64,000 nt of DNA from Gordonia jacobaea (lineage in GTDB: Bacteria > Actinomycetota > Actinomycetes > Mycobacteriales > Mycobacteriaceae). The translations under genes and the position numbers were made by a program. Below, piece after piece: positions 8,061-17,064 of this stretch. Positions within the stretch are counted from its first letter, which is position 1, and each line of letters begins with the position of its first letter. The stretch spans positions 62,001 through 126,000 of the forward strand of contig NZ_LDTZ01000022.1 of NCBI RefSeq assembly GCF_001186365.1, written 5' to 3'. The notes below the pieces were generated by a model. It made no database searches. It saw only the letters and a list, made by a program, of their open reading frames with translations, and was not told the DNA's origin.

Positions 8061-9521
8061 ATGACACCACGTACCACCACGAACACCGGAATTCCGGTCG
8101 TAAGCGACGACGAGTCGTTGACGGCGGGAACGCAGGGACCGATCCTGCTCCACGACCACTACCTGATCGAGAAGCTCGCCCAGTTCAACCGAGAGCGCGT
8201 GCCAGAGCGAATCGTGCACGCCAAGGGTGGCGGGGCGTTCGGCGAACTGGTGATCACTGGCGACGTATCGCGCTACACCAAGGCAAAGCTGTTCCAGCCT
8301 GGCGCGAAAACCGAATCGCTCGTGCGCTTTTCGACGGTCGCGGGCGAGCAGGGCAGCCCCGATACCTGGCGCGACCCGCGCGGATTCGCGATCAAGTTCT
8401 ACACCGAGGACGGCAACTACGACCTGGTGGGCAACAACACGCCGGTCTTCTTCATCAAGGATCCGATCAAGTTCCCCGACTTCATCCGTTCGCAGAAGCG
8501 ACTGCCCGGTTCGGGGCTGCGCGATCACAACATGCAGTGGGACTTCTGGACGTTGCGGCCCGAAACCGCGCACCAGGTCACCTGGTTGATGGGCGATCGC
8601 GGCATTCCGAAGTCGTGGCGGCATATGGACGGATTCGGCTCGCACACCTATCAGTGGGTCAATGCCGACGGCGAACGCTTCTGGGTCAAGTACCACTTCA
8701 AGACCGACCAGGGCATCGAGTTCCTCACGCAGGCGGAGGCCGACACGTTGGCAGGCAGTGATCCCGACTATCACCGCCAGGATCTGTACGAGGCGATCGA
8801 GAACGGCGAGTTCCCGAGCTGGACGCTCAAGGTCCAGATCATGCCGGTCGACGAGGCGGAGGAGTACCGCTTCAATCCGTTCGATCTGACGAAGGTGTGG
8901 TCGCAGCAGGACTATCCGCTCATCGAAGTGGGCACCTGGACACTGAACCGCAATCCGCAGAACTTCTTCTCCGAGATCGAGCTGGCATCGTTCGAGCCGT
9001 CGAATGTCGTTCCCGGAGTGGGCTTCTCACCCGACAAGATGTTGCTCGGCCGGGTCTTTGCCTATGCGGACGCACATCGTTACCGCATCGGAACGAATTA
9101 CGCTCAGTTGCCGGTCAATTCGGCGAAACGCGCAGAGGTCAACACCTACTCCAAGGAGGGTGCGATGGCATACAACTTCTCCGCTCCCGACGTTCCGGTG
9201 TACGCGCCCAACTCATTTGGTGGACCACACGCCGATCCGAGTGCTGCGGGCGACGAGGGGCTCTGGTCCTTCGACGGCGCCGCGGTGCGTGCTGGCTACA
9301 TCGAGCACGCCGAGGACAGCGATTGGGCACAGGCCGGCACGATGGTGCGCGACGTACTCGACGATGCAGCACGCGAACGCCTCGTCGACAACATCGTCGG
9401 ACACGTACTCGGTGGTGTCAGTGAGCCGGTTCTCTCGCGAGTCTTCGAGTACTGGCGCAACGTCGACGAGGATCTGGGCAAGAAGGTCGAATCGGGCGTC
9501 CGCGCAGGCCTGCAGAACTGA
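8061..9521 (+). CDS. katA: Monofunctional heme catalase
   Basis: A 486-residue catalase that disproportionates hydrogen peroxide in the cytoplasm, of the small-subunit (about 480-500 aa) clade. Seen directly: the distal histidine motif [14 protein letters not shown] (near residue 50), the asparagine in [14 protein letters not shown], and the proximal heme-ligand tyrosine in [14 protein letters not shown]. The ATG at 8061 has AAGGAGA seven bases upstream; the frame is open further upstream to 7875 but that part overlaps the Fur gene and lacks catalase similarity. It follows the Fur regulator and precedes ohr and dps, making a peroxide-defence block. Confidence 0.95.
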   Translation: MTPRTTTNTGIPVVSDDESLTAGTQGPILLHDHYLIEKLAQFNRERVPERIVHAKGGGAFGELVITGDVSRYTKAKLFQPGAKTESLVRFSTVAGEQGSPDTWRDPRGFAIKFYTEDGNYDLVGNNTPVFFIKDPIKFPDFIRSQKRLPGSGLRDHNMQWDFWTLRPETAHQVTWLMGDRGIPKSWRHMDGFGSHTYQWVNADGERFWVKYHFKTDQGIEFLTQAEADTLAGSDPDYHRQDLYEAIENGEFPSWTLKVQIMPVDEAEEYRFNPFDLTKVWSQQDYPLIEVGTWTLNRNPQNFFSEIELASFEPSNVVPGVGFSPDKMLLGRVFAYADAHRYRIGTNYAQLPVNSAKRAEVNTYSKEGAMAYNFSAPDVPVYAPNSFGGPHADPSAAGDEGLWSFDGAAVRAGYIEHAEDSDWAQAGTMVRDVLDDAARERLVDNIVGHVLGGVSEPVLSRVFEYWRNVDEDLGKKVESGVRAGLQN

Positions 9522-9642
9522 AATCTTGCTGAACATCCGCGATCTCGGAACACCACGGTCGCGAGAGCTGTTGTAAGACAAAGAAGTAGCACATCATAGG
9601 CAGTACCCAGTCACGCAGTAACTGAGTCTCAGAGGAGTACAC

Positions 9643-10074
9643 ATGGCTATCGAACCCGCTTACACCATTTCGTCCACGGCGACCGGCGGCGGCCGCGACG
9701 GCGAGGTCGTTTCCGCAAGCGGACAGATCGATCTGGACCTGCGCCCACCGAAGGAACTCGGCGGCAGCGGAGAAGGCAGCAACCCCGAGGAGCTCTTCTC
9801 GGCGGGCTACGCAGCCTGCTTCCTCGGTGCTCTGCGCGCGACCTCCAAGAACGCCGGATCGCCTGTTCCCGACGAGTCGACGGTTACCGTCACCATCGGC
9901 ATCGGCAAGGACCCGGCCGACGGTGGGTTCGGACTCGTCGCCGACATCGAGACCTATATCCCGGGCGTCGACGAGGCCAAGGCGAAGGAACTCGCCGAGG
10001 GCGCACACGCCTTCTGCCCCTACTCGAAGGCCACGAAGGGCAACATCGCCCACAACCTGACGGTTCGCGTCTGA
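9643..10074 (+). CDS. ohr: Organic hydroperoxide resistance protein (Ohr, OsmC family)
   Basis: A 143-residue thiol peroxidase that reduces organic and fatty-acid hydroperoxides. The two catalytic cysteines are present: GYAACFLGAL near residue 60 and AHAFCPYSKAT near 125. Length and both motifs match the Ohr rather than the OsmC branch. AGAGGAG precedes the ATG. No MarR-type OhrR repressor gene is adjacent, unlike in many bacteria, so control may be through a distant OhrR or the nearby Fur protein. It has its own upstream gap of about 120 bases after the catalase gene. Confidence 0.93.
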   Translation: MAIEPAYTISSTATGGGRDGEVVSASGQIDLDLRPPKELGGSGEGSNPEELFSAGYAACFLGALRATSKNAGSPVPDESTVTVTIGIGKDPADGGFGLVADIETYIPGVDEAKAKELAEGAHAFCPYSKATKGNIAHNLTVRV

Positions 10075-10096
10075 GTAACTGACGCGACCGTTGCGA

Positions 10097-10123
10097 GCCC
10101 GGCGCCACAGCCCGGCGTCGGGC
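10097..10123 (+). terminator. Hairpin after ohr
   Basis: GCCCGGCGCC (10097-10106) pairs with GGCGTCGGGC (10114-10123) across a 7-base loop, with one G-U pair. It lies just after the ohr stop. There is no U-tract, as is common for actinobacterial terminators. Confidence 0.5.
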
Positions 10124-10131
10124 ACAACCGC

Positions 10132-10179
10132 AAGCCCGCCTACCGGCGGCAGCATTCAAGTCCGCCTATCGGCGGCAGC
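10132..10179 (+). repeat. Two 22-bp direct repeats, each a small palindrome, before dps
   Basis: AAGCCCGCCTACCGGCGGCA (plus GC) at 10132-10153 recurs with two changes at 10158-10179, a 26-base period. Each copy contains the palindrome CCGCC-TAYC-GGCGG. They end 8 bases before the dps ribosome site (AAGGAG), so they lie in its leader or promoter. Confidence 0.6.
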
Positions 10180-10200
10180 GAGAGAGTAAGGAGTCACACA

Positions 10201-10677
10201 ATGACGAACACTCCGATCACGAGCACCCTGACCGATGAGCAGAAGACCATCACCGGCAACGCTCTGCAGCAGACCCTGGTCGATCTGATCGATCTGTCCC
10301 TGGTCGCCAAGCAGGCTCACTGGAACGTCGTCGGACGGAACTTCCGTTCGGTCCACCTCGAGCTCGACGAGCTGGTCACGGTGAGCCGCGAGTTCACCGA
10401 TCAGGCCGCTGAGCGTGCGACCGCGATCGGCGTCTCGCCCGACGGTCGGGCCGAGACCGTCGCGAAGACTGCAGGCACGACCGGATTCGGCGACGGATGG
10501 ACGTCCGACACCGAGGTCATCACGTCGATCGTCGAGAACCTCAAGGCTGTGATCGCCGGTCTGCGTACGCGGATCGACGAGACGGAAGAGGCCGATCCGG
10601 TCACACAGGATCTGCTGATCTCGTTCGCCGCCAAACTGGAACAACTCCACTGGATGTGGCAAGCACAGATTGCGTGA
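10201..10677 (+). CDS. dps: Dps ferritin-like DNA-protection protein
   Basis: A 158-residue four-helix bundle protein of the Dps family, which assembles as a dodecamer, oxidises Fe(II) with peroxide and stores it, protecting DNA in stress and stationary phase. The ferroxidase-site signature is present: AKQAHWNVVGRNF (about residues 38-50) followed by VHLELDELV. No long basic DNA-binding N- or C-terminal tail is seen. AAGGAG lies 7 bases before the ATG. It is the last member of the fur-kat-ohr-dps peroxide-defence block. The two small palindromic repeats directly upstream may affect its expression. Confidence 0.93.
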   Translation: MTNTPITSTLTDEQKTITGNALQQTLVDLIDLSLVAKQAHWNVVGRNFRSVHLELDELVTVSREFTDQAAERATAIGVSPDGRAETVAKTAGTTGFGDGWTSDTEVITSIVENLKAVIAGLRTRIDETEEADPVTQDLLISFAAKLEQLHWMWQAQIA

Positions 10678-10703
10678 GACGCCCGCGCTGTAGCGTCTAG
10701 TGC

Positions 10704-11264
10704 GTGAATGATCTGGGGGTCATGGTCGGCCTTGGGCTCGTTGCAGCCACGGTCGCGACCATCGCATATGTCCGAACCCGCGAGCGCGAAGCCGATCGAC
10801 TGGCTCGCGCCGCGGGTTTGGCGCGTGAATTGCGTGAGCTCGCCGACGGCGATCCGGTCCGTCTTGCGGCCGTCGAAGAGTACGAGGTCACGCTCTATCA
10901 GCGGCTGTTCTACTCATCGATCGTGACGCCGCGCTTGCGCGGCGCGGCATGGGCCCTTCTCGCGGCGGTGCTCAGTGCGGTCGGAGCCGTCGCATCGCGC
11001 GGAGACGGAGTGGTGCTCGGCGCGGTACACATCGGCGCAGTGGTGCTCGCGGTGCTCTTCGGAATCGCCGCGATCGTCTACGGCGTACTCGCACTGGTCC
11101 ACGTCGCCACCACCCCGCGCGTCTCCTTCAGCGAGTCATACGACGACGCGCCGACCGGTGACGACGAGCGCACCGAGACTGCGTCGAGCGTCAGCGCACC
11201 AGAGGCAGTGTCGGAGAGTTCCGCGGCGTCGAAAAATACCGAGGCGTCGAAGAACCACGGTTAG
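10704..11264 (+). CDS. Three-helix membrane protein, function unknown
   Basis: A 186-residue protein with hydrophobic segments at about 4-24, 77-97 and 108-132. A charged helical stretch (REREADRLARAAGLARELRELADGD) lies between the first two and may be a coiled coil. The Ser/Glu-rich tail after 150 is low complexity. The start is taken as GTG at 10704, with no ribosome site, so leaderless translation is likely. Its last four bases overlap the end of the convergent regulator gene. No family is recognised. Confidence 0.65.
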   Translation: MNDLGVMVGLGLVAATVATIAYVRTREREADRLARAAGLARELRELADGDPVRLAAVEEYEVTLYQRLFYSSIVTPRLRGAAWALLAAVLSAVGAVASRGDGVVLGAVHIGAVVLAVLFGIAAIVYGVLALVHVATTPRVSFSESYDDAPTGDDERTETASSVSAPEAVSESSAASKNTEASKNHG

Positions 11265-12220
11265 CCCGCCTGTTGGGCGGCGAAGCGTCGGCGATAGGTG
11301 GCAGGCGAGACGCCGACCGCTGACGCGAAGTGGTGGCGCAGGAGCGTCGCCGATCCGAACCCGGCCTGCGTGGCTATCTGTTCCATCGGCAGCGACGTGG
11401 TCTCGAGTAGCCGACGCGCGTGTGCGACGCGCTGTTCGGTGAGCCATTTGTGCGGGGAGACGCCCACCTCGTCGCCGAAGCGCCTGGCGAAGGTCCGTGG
11501 CGACATGTGCATGCGGGCGGCCATCTCGTCGACCCGGACCTCGCGGTCGAGGTTCTCGACAAGCCAGTCGAGCATCTCGGCAAAGCCCTTCGAGCCGCAT
11601 TCGGGGATCGGGGTGTCGACGAATTGTCGTTGACCGCCGTCCCGATGCGGCGGAACGACCATGCGACGCGCGATCAGATTGGCTGCCTCGTGCCCGATTT
11701 CCTCGCGGACGAGATGCAGCGCGGCGTCGATGCCCGCTGCGGTGCCCGCGCTTGTGGTGACCGGGCCGTCGTCGACGAACAGGACGTCGGTGTCGACTCG
11801 GGCCGCTGGAAACATGTGCGCGAGTTTCTCGCCGTAGGCCCAGTGGGTAGTACAGCGTCGGCCGTCGAGTAGTCCGGCGGCCCCCGCGACGAACGCGCCC
11901 GAGCACACCGTCAGCACCCGTCCGCCGTTGTCGACGACCGCGCGCAAGGTGTCGAGGATCTCCTCGGGGTAGTCACCACTCGTGCTGCCGCCGGGGATGG
12001 CGACGAGGTCGACGTCGCGCGCGGCGTCGAGCCCATGCGTTGCGACGATGCTCGCGCCGTTGCCGATACTCAGCGGCTCGGACGGGTCGGGTGCGCAGAC
12101 GCGGAAGTCGAATGGCGGGCCACCGAGATCCGTGCGATCGAGGCCGAACACCTCGTTGAGCACGCCGAATTCAAAGAGCGCGACGTTACCGTGCAGGATC
12201 GCTGCCACCTTGCTGAGCAC
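11261..12220 (-). CDS. GlxA/FtrA-type regulator: DJ-1/PfpI domain plus AraC helix-turn-helix
   Basis: A 319-residue transcription factor. Residues 1-185 form a DJ-1/PfpI (class I glutamine amidotransferase-like) domain with the nucleophile-elbow cysteine in VLTVCSGAFVAGAAG. Residues about 215-315 form two AraC-type helix-turn-helix motifs (VDEMAARMHMSPRTFARRF and MEQIATQAGFGSATLLRHHF). Such proteins usually activate catabolic genes in response to a small ligand; the ligand and target are unknown. It stands alone, convergent with the upstream membrane-protein gene (4-base overlap) and divergent from the small membrane protein at 12303. Confidence 0.88.
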   Translation of the reverse strand: MLSKVAAILHGNVALFEFGVLNEVFGLDRTDLGGPPFDFRVCAPDPSEPLSIGNGASIVATHGLDAARDVDLVAIPGGSTSGDYPEEILDTLRAVVDNGGRVLTVCSGAFVAGAAGLLDGRRCTTHWAYGEKLAHMFPAARVDTDVLFVDDGPVTTSAGTAAGIDAALHLVREEIGHEAANLIARRMVVPPHRDGGQRQFVDTPIPECGSKGFAEMLDWLVENLDREVRVDEMAARMHMSPRTFARRFGDEVGVSPHKWLTEQRVAHARRLLETTSLPMEQIATQAGFGSATLLRHHFASAVGVSPATYRRRFAAQQAG

Positions 12221-12302
12221 GCAACCAGTATGGCAGAAAATTGTCGAACGTTGGCTTTAGTGCCACTGGTGGCGGAATTTGTGCGGGCGGATCATTTCTG
12301 AC

Positions 12303-12545
12303 ATGACATTCTCAGACGTTCTCCTCCTGGTCTTTCTCGTTCTGGTCTTCGTGGTCCCCGTCGTCTACGCGGTCATCCGCGTGCACTGGGACCGAGATCT
12401 GCCCGCCATACCGTTCGGCTTCGATCACTCCGGCGGACACGGCGACTGGGCGCGCGGTTCGGTGACACCGTCAGCCGACGCCGACGCGCAACGCATCGCC
12501 GACGAGCTATCGGTGCTGCGGCTGCACCGCCGCGACTGCGCGTGA
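12303..12545 (+). CDS. Small single-span membrane protein (80 aa)
   Basis: The product starts MTFSDVLLLVFLVLVFVVPV, one long hydrophobic helix at the N-terminus. A roughly 50-residue hydrophilic tail follows, with a His/Gly-rich patch (FDHSGGHGDWARG) and a charged helix (DADAQRIADELSVLRLHRRD). The ATG at 12303 is preferred over an in-frame GTG at 12279 because it places the membrane helix at the very start. It lies divergently next to the DJ-1/AraC regulator, which could control it. No known family is recognised. Confidence 0.6.
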   Translation: MTFSDVLLLVFLVLVFVVPVVYAVIRVHWDRDLPAIPFGFDHSGGHGDWARGSVTPSADADAQRIADELSVLRLHRRDCA

Positions 12546-12678
12546 CGAGCCGTATGCGATCCGGCGATCCGGGCGGGAACCTGGTTGTTACGTTGGTTGA
12601 GCACGTCGGCGCGAGTACTCTGCATCGGGGTCCCAGAGCACACGAGTCGTAGGCAATCGGGAGGGGAGTGACGCGTCG

Positions 12679-14163
12679 GTGGTCTCACGCGGACGAGCAG
12701 TCGCCCTCGTGGCGGCACTCATCGTGATCGCACTCCTCACCGCCGCGTCGACGGTCCCCCGTATGTCCGACGTCGCGGTCTTCGCCACCCCGGCGATCGA
12801 GCCGCAGGTCGTCGATGCGCCGAGCAGCCCCGCAGTTTCTCTGAGCAGCAAGCTATTTCGCAGTTCGAGTGACGCCGTGGTCGTCACCGACTCCGCGACG
12901 CGCGAGGACTGGAAAACTGTCGCCGAGACCGCAGCGACCCGGCATGTTCCGGTCTTCGCGGTGCGCCCCGCGACCAGTGCGGACGTCGAAGCAGAACTCC
13001 ACCGACTCGGCACGCGGTCGGTCTGGGTCGTCGGTGCAGGCGAGACGGGCTTTCACTCGACGTCGCAGTTCTCGACGACGCAGGTGTCGACGCCCTCGGC
13101 CGACCTCGCCGGACTCCGTGGCAACCCGGCCCCCGACGGTCCGAGGCCCGTCGTCTTCGCGGCGGGGCCGCTCGACCCGGACCTCGCAGCCACCGCGGCG
13201 GCAGGTGGAACACGACTCGTCGGCGTCGCGGTACCGGACCCGCGCGCGAGCGGCGAATCGGTGCGGGCGCTGCGCGAGGCGCGCGGCACAGTTCCCGTGA
13301 TCGCTCTGGGACGGGCGTTCGGCGACACCCCCACGTTTGCCAGGAACGTCGAGCAGGCGGTCACGCTGCCGGAGATCCCGGGCGGTGGGCAGCTCGTGGC
13401 ATCCGGCAGGCGCATGGTGGCGCTGTACGGATCTCCGGGCTCGCCGTCGCTCGGGCCACTCGGCCGCCAAGGCCTCGATGCGACGATCGCACGGGTCAAG
13501 GGCATCGCGGCGCAATACCAACGGGTGAGCCGCGAACTGGTGGTGCCGGCCTTCGAGATCATCGTGACCGTCGCATCGGCGTCGCCGGGTGACGGCGGCG
13601 CCTATACCTCGATGATCGATCCCGCGCAGATTCGGCCGTGGGTCGAGGCTGCCGGCAGGGCGGGCGTCTATGTCACGCTGGATCTTCAGCCCGGACGGAT
13701 GAACTTCTTGACGCAGGCCAAGCGTTACGCAGATCTACTTGCGATGCCGCATGTCGGACTCGCGCTCGACCCCGAGTGGCGGCTCAAACCCGAACAGGTG
13801 CACCTCACGCAGATCGGTTCGGTCGGGGCTGCAGAAGTGAACGCGACGTCGGACTGGCTCGCGGGCCTGACACGTGAGCATCGGCTGCCGCAGAAGTTGT
13901 TCGTGCTGCACGAGTTCGACACCGACATGCTCGCGAACCGCCAACAGATCGTGACGACGCGACCGGAGCTGCAAACCGTTATCCACGCCGACGGACACGG
14001 GATTCCCTCGGTCAAGATGGACACCTGGCGTCGAATTCTGGTCGACCTACCGCCGAACGTGGTGATGGGGTGGAAGAATTTCTACACCGAGGACACCCCG
14101 ATGTTGACGCCTTCTCAGACGATGAATGTGGAGCCGCGACCATTCTTTGTGTCGTTCCAATAA
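12679..14163 (+). CDS. Exported protein with cell-wall-binding-like N-domain and barrel-like C-domain
   Basis: A 494-residue secreted or membrane-anchored protein starting at GTG 12679, with a strong purine-rich site (GGGAGGGGAG) 10 bases upstream. Residues 6-25 are a signal or anchor helix. Residues about 45-260 contain repeated units of the type DAVVVTDS...DVEAELHRLGTRSVWVVGAG, like the cell-wall-binding repeat 2 fold. Residues about 270-490 (MVALYGSPGSPSLGPLG, YVTLDLQPGR, VGLALDPEW, VVMGWKNFY) look like a TIM barrel of unknown activity. I infer a cell-envelope role; no catalytic pair can be assigned with confidence. Confidence 0.7.
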   Translation: MVSRGRAVALVAALIVIALLTAASTVPRMSDVAVFATPAIEPQVVDAPSSPAVSLSSKLFRSSSDAVVVTDSATREDWKTVAETAATRHVPVFAVRPATSADVEAELHRLGTRSVWVVGAGETGFHSTSQFSTTQVSTPSADLAGLRGNPAPDGPRPVVFAAGPLDPDLAATAAAGGTRLVGVAVPDPRASGESVRALREARGTVPVIALGRAFGDTPTFARNVEQAVTLPEIPGGGQLVASGRRMVALYGSPGSPSLGPLGRQGLDATIARVKGIAAQYQRVSRELVVPAFEIIVTVASASPGDGGAYTSMIDPAQIRPWVEAAGRAGVYVTLDLQPGRMNFLTQAKRYADLLAMPHVGLALDPEWRLKPEQVHLTQIGSVGAAEVNATSDWLAGLTREHRLPQKLFVLHEFDTDMLANRQQIVTTRPELQTVIHADGHGIPSVKMDTWRRILVDLPPNVVMGWKNFYTEDTPMLTPSQTMNVEPRPFFVSFQ

Positions 14164-14276
14164 TCTCTTTTGCGACTGAGCTTTTCGGTTCTCTTTGTGC
14201 AGCTATGGCCGCGGCCACGCCGCGATGTCGGTACGGTCATGAGGAACCTTCAGGAGGAACACTAAGGAGTAGCCCG

Positions 14277-15680
14277 ATGCCTTCGGACGACCGCAAGAGT
14301 GTATTCAGGACCAATCTGAGCGACTCCCTGTCGCTCCCCGTCTTCTCCCGCAGCGGCGAGGCAACCGAATTGCCGAAGTTCTCCCTGGCGAGAGATTCGA
14401 TGCTGCCAGAAACGGCCTACCAGATCGTCCACGACGAAGCGATGCTCGACGGCAATGCCCGACTCAACCTGGCGACCTTCGTCACCACTTGGATGGACGA
14501 TCACGCCAACCGCCTGTATGCGGAGTCGTTCGACAAGAACGAGATCGACAAGGACGAGTATCCAGCGACCGCCGCCGTCGAGGAACGCTGTTGGCGCATC
14601 ATCGCAGACCTGTGGCATGCGCCTGATCCCGGGCACACCATCGGTACAGCTACCGTCGGCTCGTCCGACGCGTCTATGCTCGGCGGCTTGGCACTCAAGC
14701 GGCGATGGCAAGATGCGCGCAAAGCCGCGGGCAAGCCATTCGACAAGCCGAATCTCGTGCTCTCGAGCGCCGTGCAAGTCTGCTGGGAGAAGTTCTGCAA
14801 CTATAGGGACGTCGAACCGCGATTTGTGCCCTGCACGCCCGAACACTTTGTATTCGACGGCACCGAGCTCGAGAACTACGTCGACGAGAACACCATCGGC
14901 GTGGTCGCGATAATGGGCGTCACGTTCAATGGGCTCTACGAACCGGTGAAGCAGATCTCGGCGAAACTCGACGAGATCGAGCAGAAGACCGGGCTCGATA
15001 TAAAGATCCACGTCGACGCTGCGTCGGGCGGCTTCGTCGCACCCTTCTGCCAACCAGACCTCGAGTGGGATTTTCGGGTGTCGAGGGTCGCATCGATCAA
15101 TGCGTCAGGTCACAAATACGGCTTGGTATATCCAGGCATTGGTTGGGCGGTGTGGCGGGACAAGGCCGCTATGCCAGAGAGCCTGATCTTCCACGTCAGC
15201 TATCTCGGTGGTGACCTGCCGACCCTTGCGCTGCCGTTCTCACGACCCGGCGCCCAGGTGCTCTTGCAGTATTACAACTTCTTGCGCCTGGGGTTCGAGG
15301 GCTATCGTGCCACGCAGCAGGAATCCCTCGATGTGGCCCAGTACATTTCGGGCGAGATCGCTGCGATGGAACCCTTTGAGCTGGTGAGCAAGGGCGACAC
15401 CATCCCTGTGTTCGCCTGGCGCATCAAGGAGGGTTACACCTCGACGTGGACCCTGTACGACCTCGCTGACAGACTTCGACTTCGCGGATGGCTGGTGCCC
15501 GCGTATCCGATGGCCGACGACATGTCGAATCTGGTCCTGCAGCGCGTCGTCGTCAAGAACGGGATGAGTCACGACCTCGCGGTCGCGCTAGTGGCCGACA
15601 TCAAGAGCCAGGTCAGCTACCTCGAAACCCTTGAGGCGCCGCTGCCACGCGACGGAAGCGGCCCGAACTTTCATCACTGA
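14277..15680 (+). CDS. gadB: Glutamate decarboxylase
   Basis: A 467-residue PLP enzyme that converts glutamate to GABA and CO2, consuming a proton; the length matches the classical GadA/GadB proteins (466 aa). The PLP lysine lies in INASGHKYGL (near residue 277) and the upstream motif KIHVDAASGGFVAPF supplies the PLP-pyridine aspartate. AAGGAG lies 7 bases before the ATG at 14277; the frame open to 14070 overlaps the previous gene and is not coding. The next gene, an M20 peptidase, begins 16 bases after its stop, so the pair is probably co-transcribed. No glutamate/GABA antiporter is visible nearby. Confidence 0.94.
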   Translation: MPSDDRKSVFRTNLSDSLSLPVFSRSGEATELPKFSLARDSMLPETAYQIVHDEAMLDGNARLNLATFVTTWMDDHANRLYAESFDKNEIDKDEYPATAAVEERCWRIIADLWHAPDPGHTIGTATVGSSDASMLGGLALKRRWQDARKAAGKPFDKPNLVLSSAVQVCWEKFCNYRDVEPRFVPCTPEHFVFDGTELENYVDENTIGVVAIMGVTFNGLYEPVKQISAKLDEIEQKTGLDIKIHVDAASGGFVAPFCQPDLEWDFRVSRVASINASGHKYGLVYPGIGWAVWRDKAAMPESLIFHVSYLGGDLPTLALPFSRPGAQVLLQYYNFLRLGFEGYRATQQESLDVAQYISGEIAAMEPFELVSKGDTIPVFAWRIKEGYTSTWTLYDLADRLRLRGWLVPAYPMADDMSNLVLQRVVVKNGMSHDLAVALVADIKSQVSYLETLEAPLPRDGSGPNFHH

Positions 15681-15695
15681 CGGGATACTTGAGGG

Positions 15696-17057
15696 GTGAC
15701 TGAGTCAAACGATGTCGAGACCCTCCGTACCCGCGTCCACGAGCTGATGCCACAGGCCCGCAGCGACCTCGCCGAGATGGTTGCCTTCAAATCCGTCTAC
15801 GACCCCGCCGGAGAGCCCCCGCCCGACTGTGACGAGATGGTCGAGTGGCTGATTACGGCGTTCACCGAGGTCGGGGTGCACGACGTCGAAGCGCATGTGA
15901 CCGCCGACGGAAGCAAGGCCGTGACCGGACACATCCCCGGACCGCCCGGTGCGCCGACCGTGCTGCTCTACTTTCACCACGACGTGCAGCCGCCGATGGA
16001 CCTCAACGCGTGGAAGTCGCCCGCATGGGAGCTCACCGAACGCGACGGCCGCTGGTACGGGCGGGGTGCGGCAGATTGCAAGGGCAACATCGCCGTCCAC
16101 CTCACCGCGCTGCGCGCACTCGCGGGCGAGGCCGGAGTGGACATCAAGATCATCGGCGAGGGCTCGGAGGAACAGGGCTCGGGAGGCATCGAGGACTTCG
16201 TGCCGAAGCATCCCGAATTGCTCGACGCCGACGCCATTCTCATCTGCGACTCCGGCAATTGCACTGTCGGACAACCGACTTTGACGACGAGTCTGCGTGG
16301 TGTCGCCAACGTGGTCGTGAGTGTCGAAACACTGGAATCGGCAATGCATTCGGGCATGTTCGGGGGTGCGGCTCCCGACGCCCTGGCGGCATTGATCTCG
16401 ATGCTCGCGAGCTTGCGCGACGAGCACGGCAACACCACGGTCCGCGGGCTGGACGCCACACAGGAATTCGACGGCATCGACTATCCCGCAGAGAACTTCC
16501 GACGCGACGCCACTGTGCTCGACGGCGTGGATGTCGTTGGCTCCGGCCGTATTTCGGACATGGTGTGGGCGCGCCCGGCCGCAACGGTGCTCGGCATCGA
16601 CTGTTCGCCGGTCGTCGGGTCGTCGGCTGCAGTGACGCCGCGTGCACGTGCACGCATCAACCTGCGGGTGCCGCCCGGCATGGACGCGAAGGTCGCACAA
16701 GACGCGCTAATCGCGCACCTCGAAGAGGTCGCGCCCTGGCACGTCAAGATCTCGGTCGAGCGCGAGGCCATCGGGGCGCCATTCTCCGGATCGACCGAGG
16801 GGCCGGCCTTCGACGCGTTGGTCGACGCGATGAGTTCCGCATACGGGCGCGACGTGGTCATGCAGGGGCAGGGCGGATCGATTCCACTGTGCACCGTGCT
16901 GCAGCAGACCTTCCCCGACGCCGAGATCATGCTGCTCGGCGTCGAAGAGCCGTCGTGTCTGATCCACGCTCCCAACGAGAGTGTCGACCCGTCGGAGATC
17001 GAGAACCTCGCCATCGCGGAGGCCTTGTTCCTGCGCGACTACGTGCGGCCGGAGTAG
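15696..17057 (+). CDS. M20-family metallopeptidase (dipeptidase type)
   Basis: A 453-residue zinc peptidase. Metal and catalytic residues are visible: LYFHHDVQP (first His-x-Asp), GRGAADCKGNIA (bridging Asp), IGEGSEEQGSGG (general-base and metal Glu) and a C-terminal LIHAPNESVDP histidine. The inserted dimerisation domain lies at about 190-310. The GTG start at 15696 follows GAGGGG. Its closeness to gadB suggests that it frees amino acids, possibly glutamate, from peptides or N-acyl compounds for decarboxylation, but this is inference only. M20 enzymes include dipeptidases, deacetylases and aminoacylases. Confidence 0.88.
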   Translation: MTESNDVETLRTRVHELMPQARSDLAEMVAFKSVYDPAGEPPPDCDEMVEWLITAFTEVGVHDVEAHVTADGSKAVTGHIPGPPGAPTVLLYFHHDVQPPMDLNAWKSPAWELTERDGRWYGRGAADCKGNIAVHLTALRALAGEAGVDIKIIGEGSEEQGSGGIEDFVPKHPELLDADAILICDSGNCTVGQPTLTTSLRGVANVVVSVETLESAMHSGMFGGAAPDALAALISMLASLRDEHGNTTVRGLDATQEFDGIDYPAENFRRDATVLDGVDVVGSGRISDMVWARPAATVLGIDCSPVVGSSAAVTPRARARINLRVPPGMDAKVAQDALIAHLEEVAPWHVKISVEREAIGAPFSGSTEGPAFDALVDAMSSAYGRDVVMQGQGGSIPLCTVLQQTFPDAEIMLLGVEEPSCLIHAPNESVDPSEIENLAIAEALFLRDYVRPE

Positions 17058-17064
17058 TCGACGA

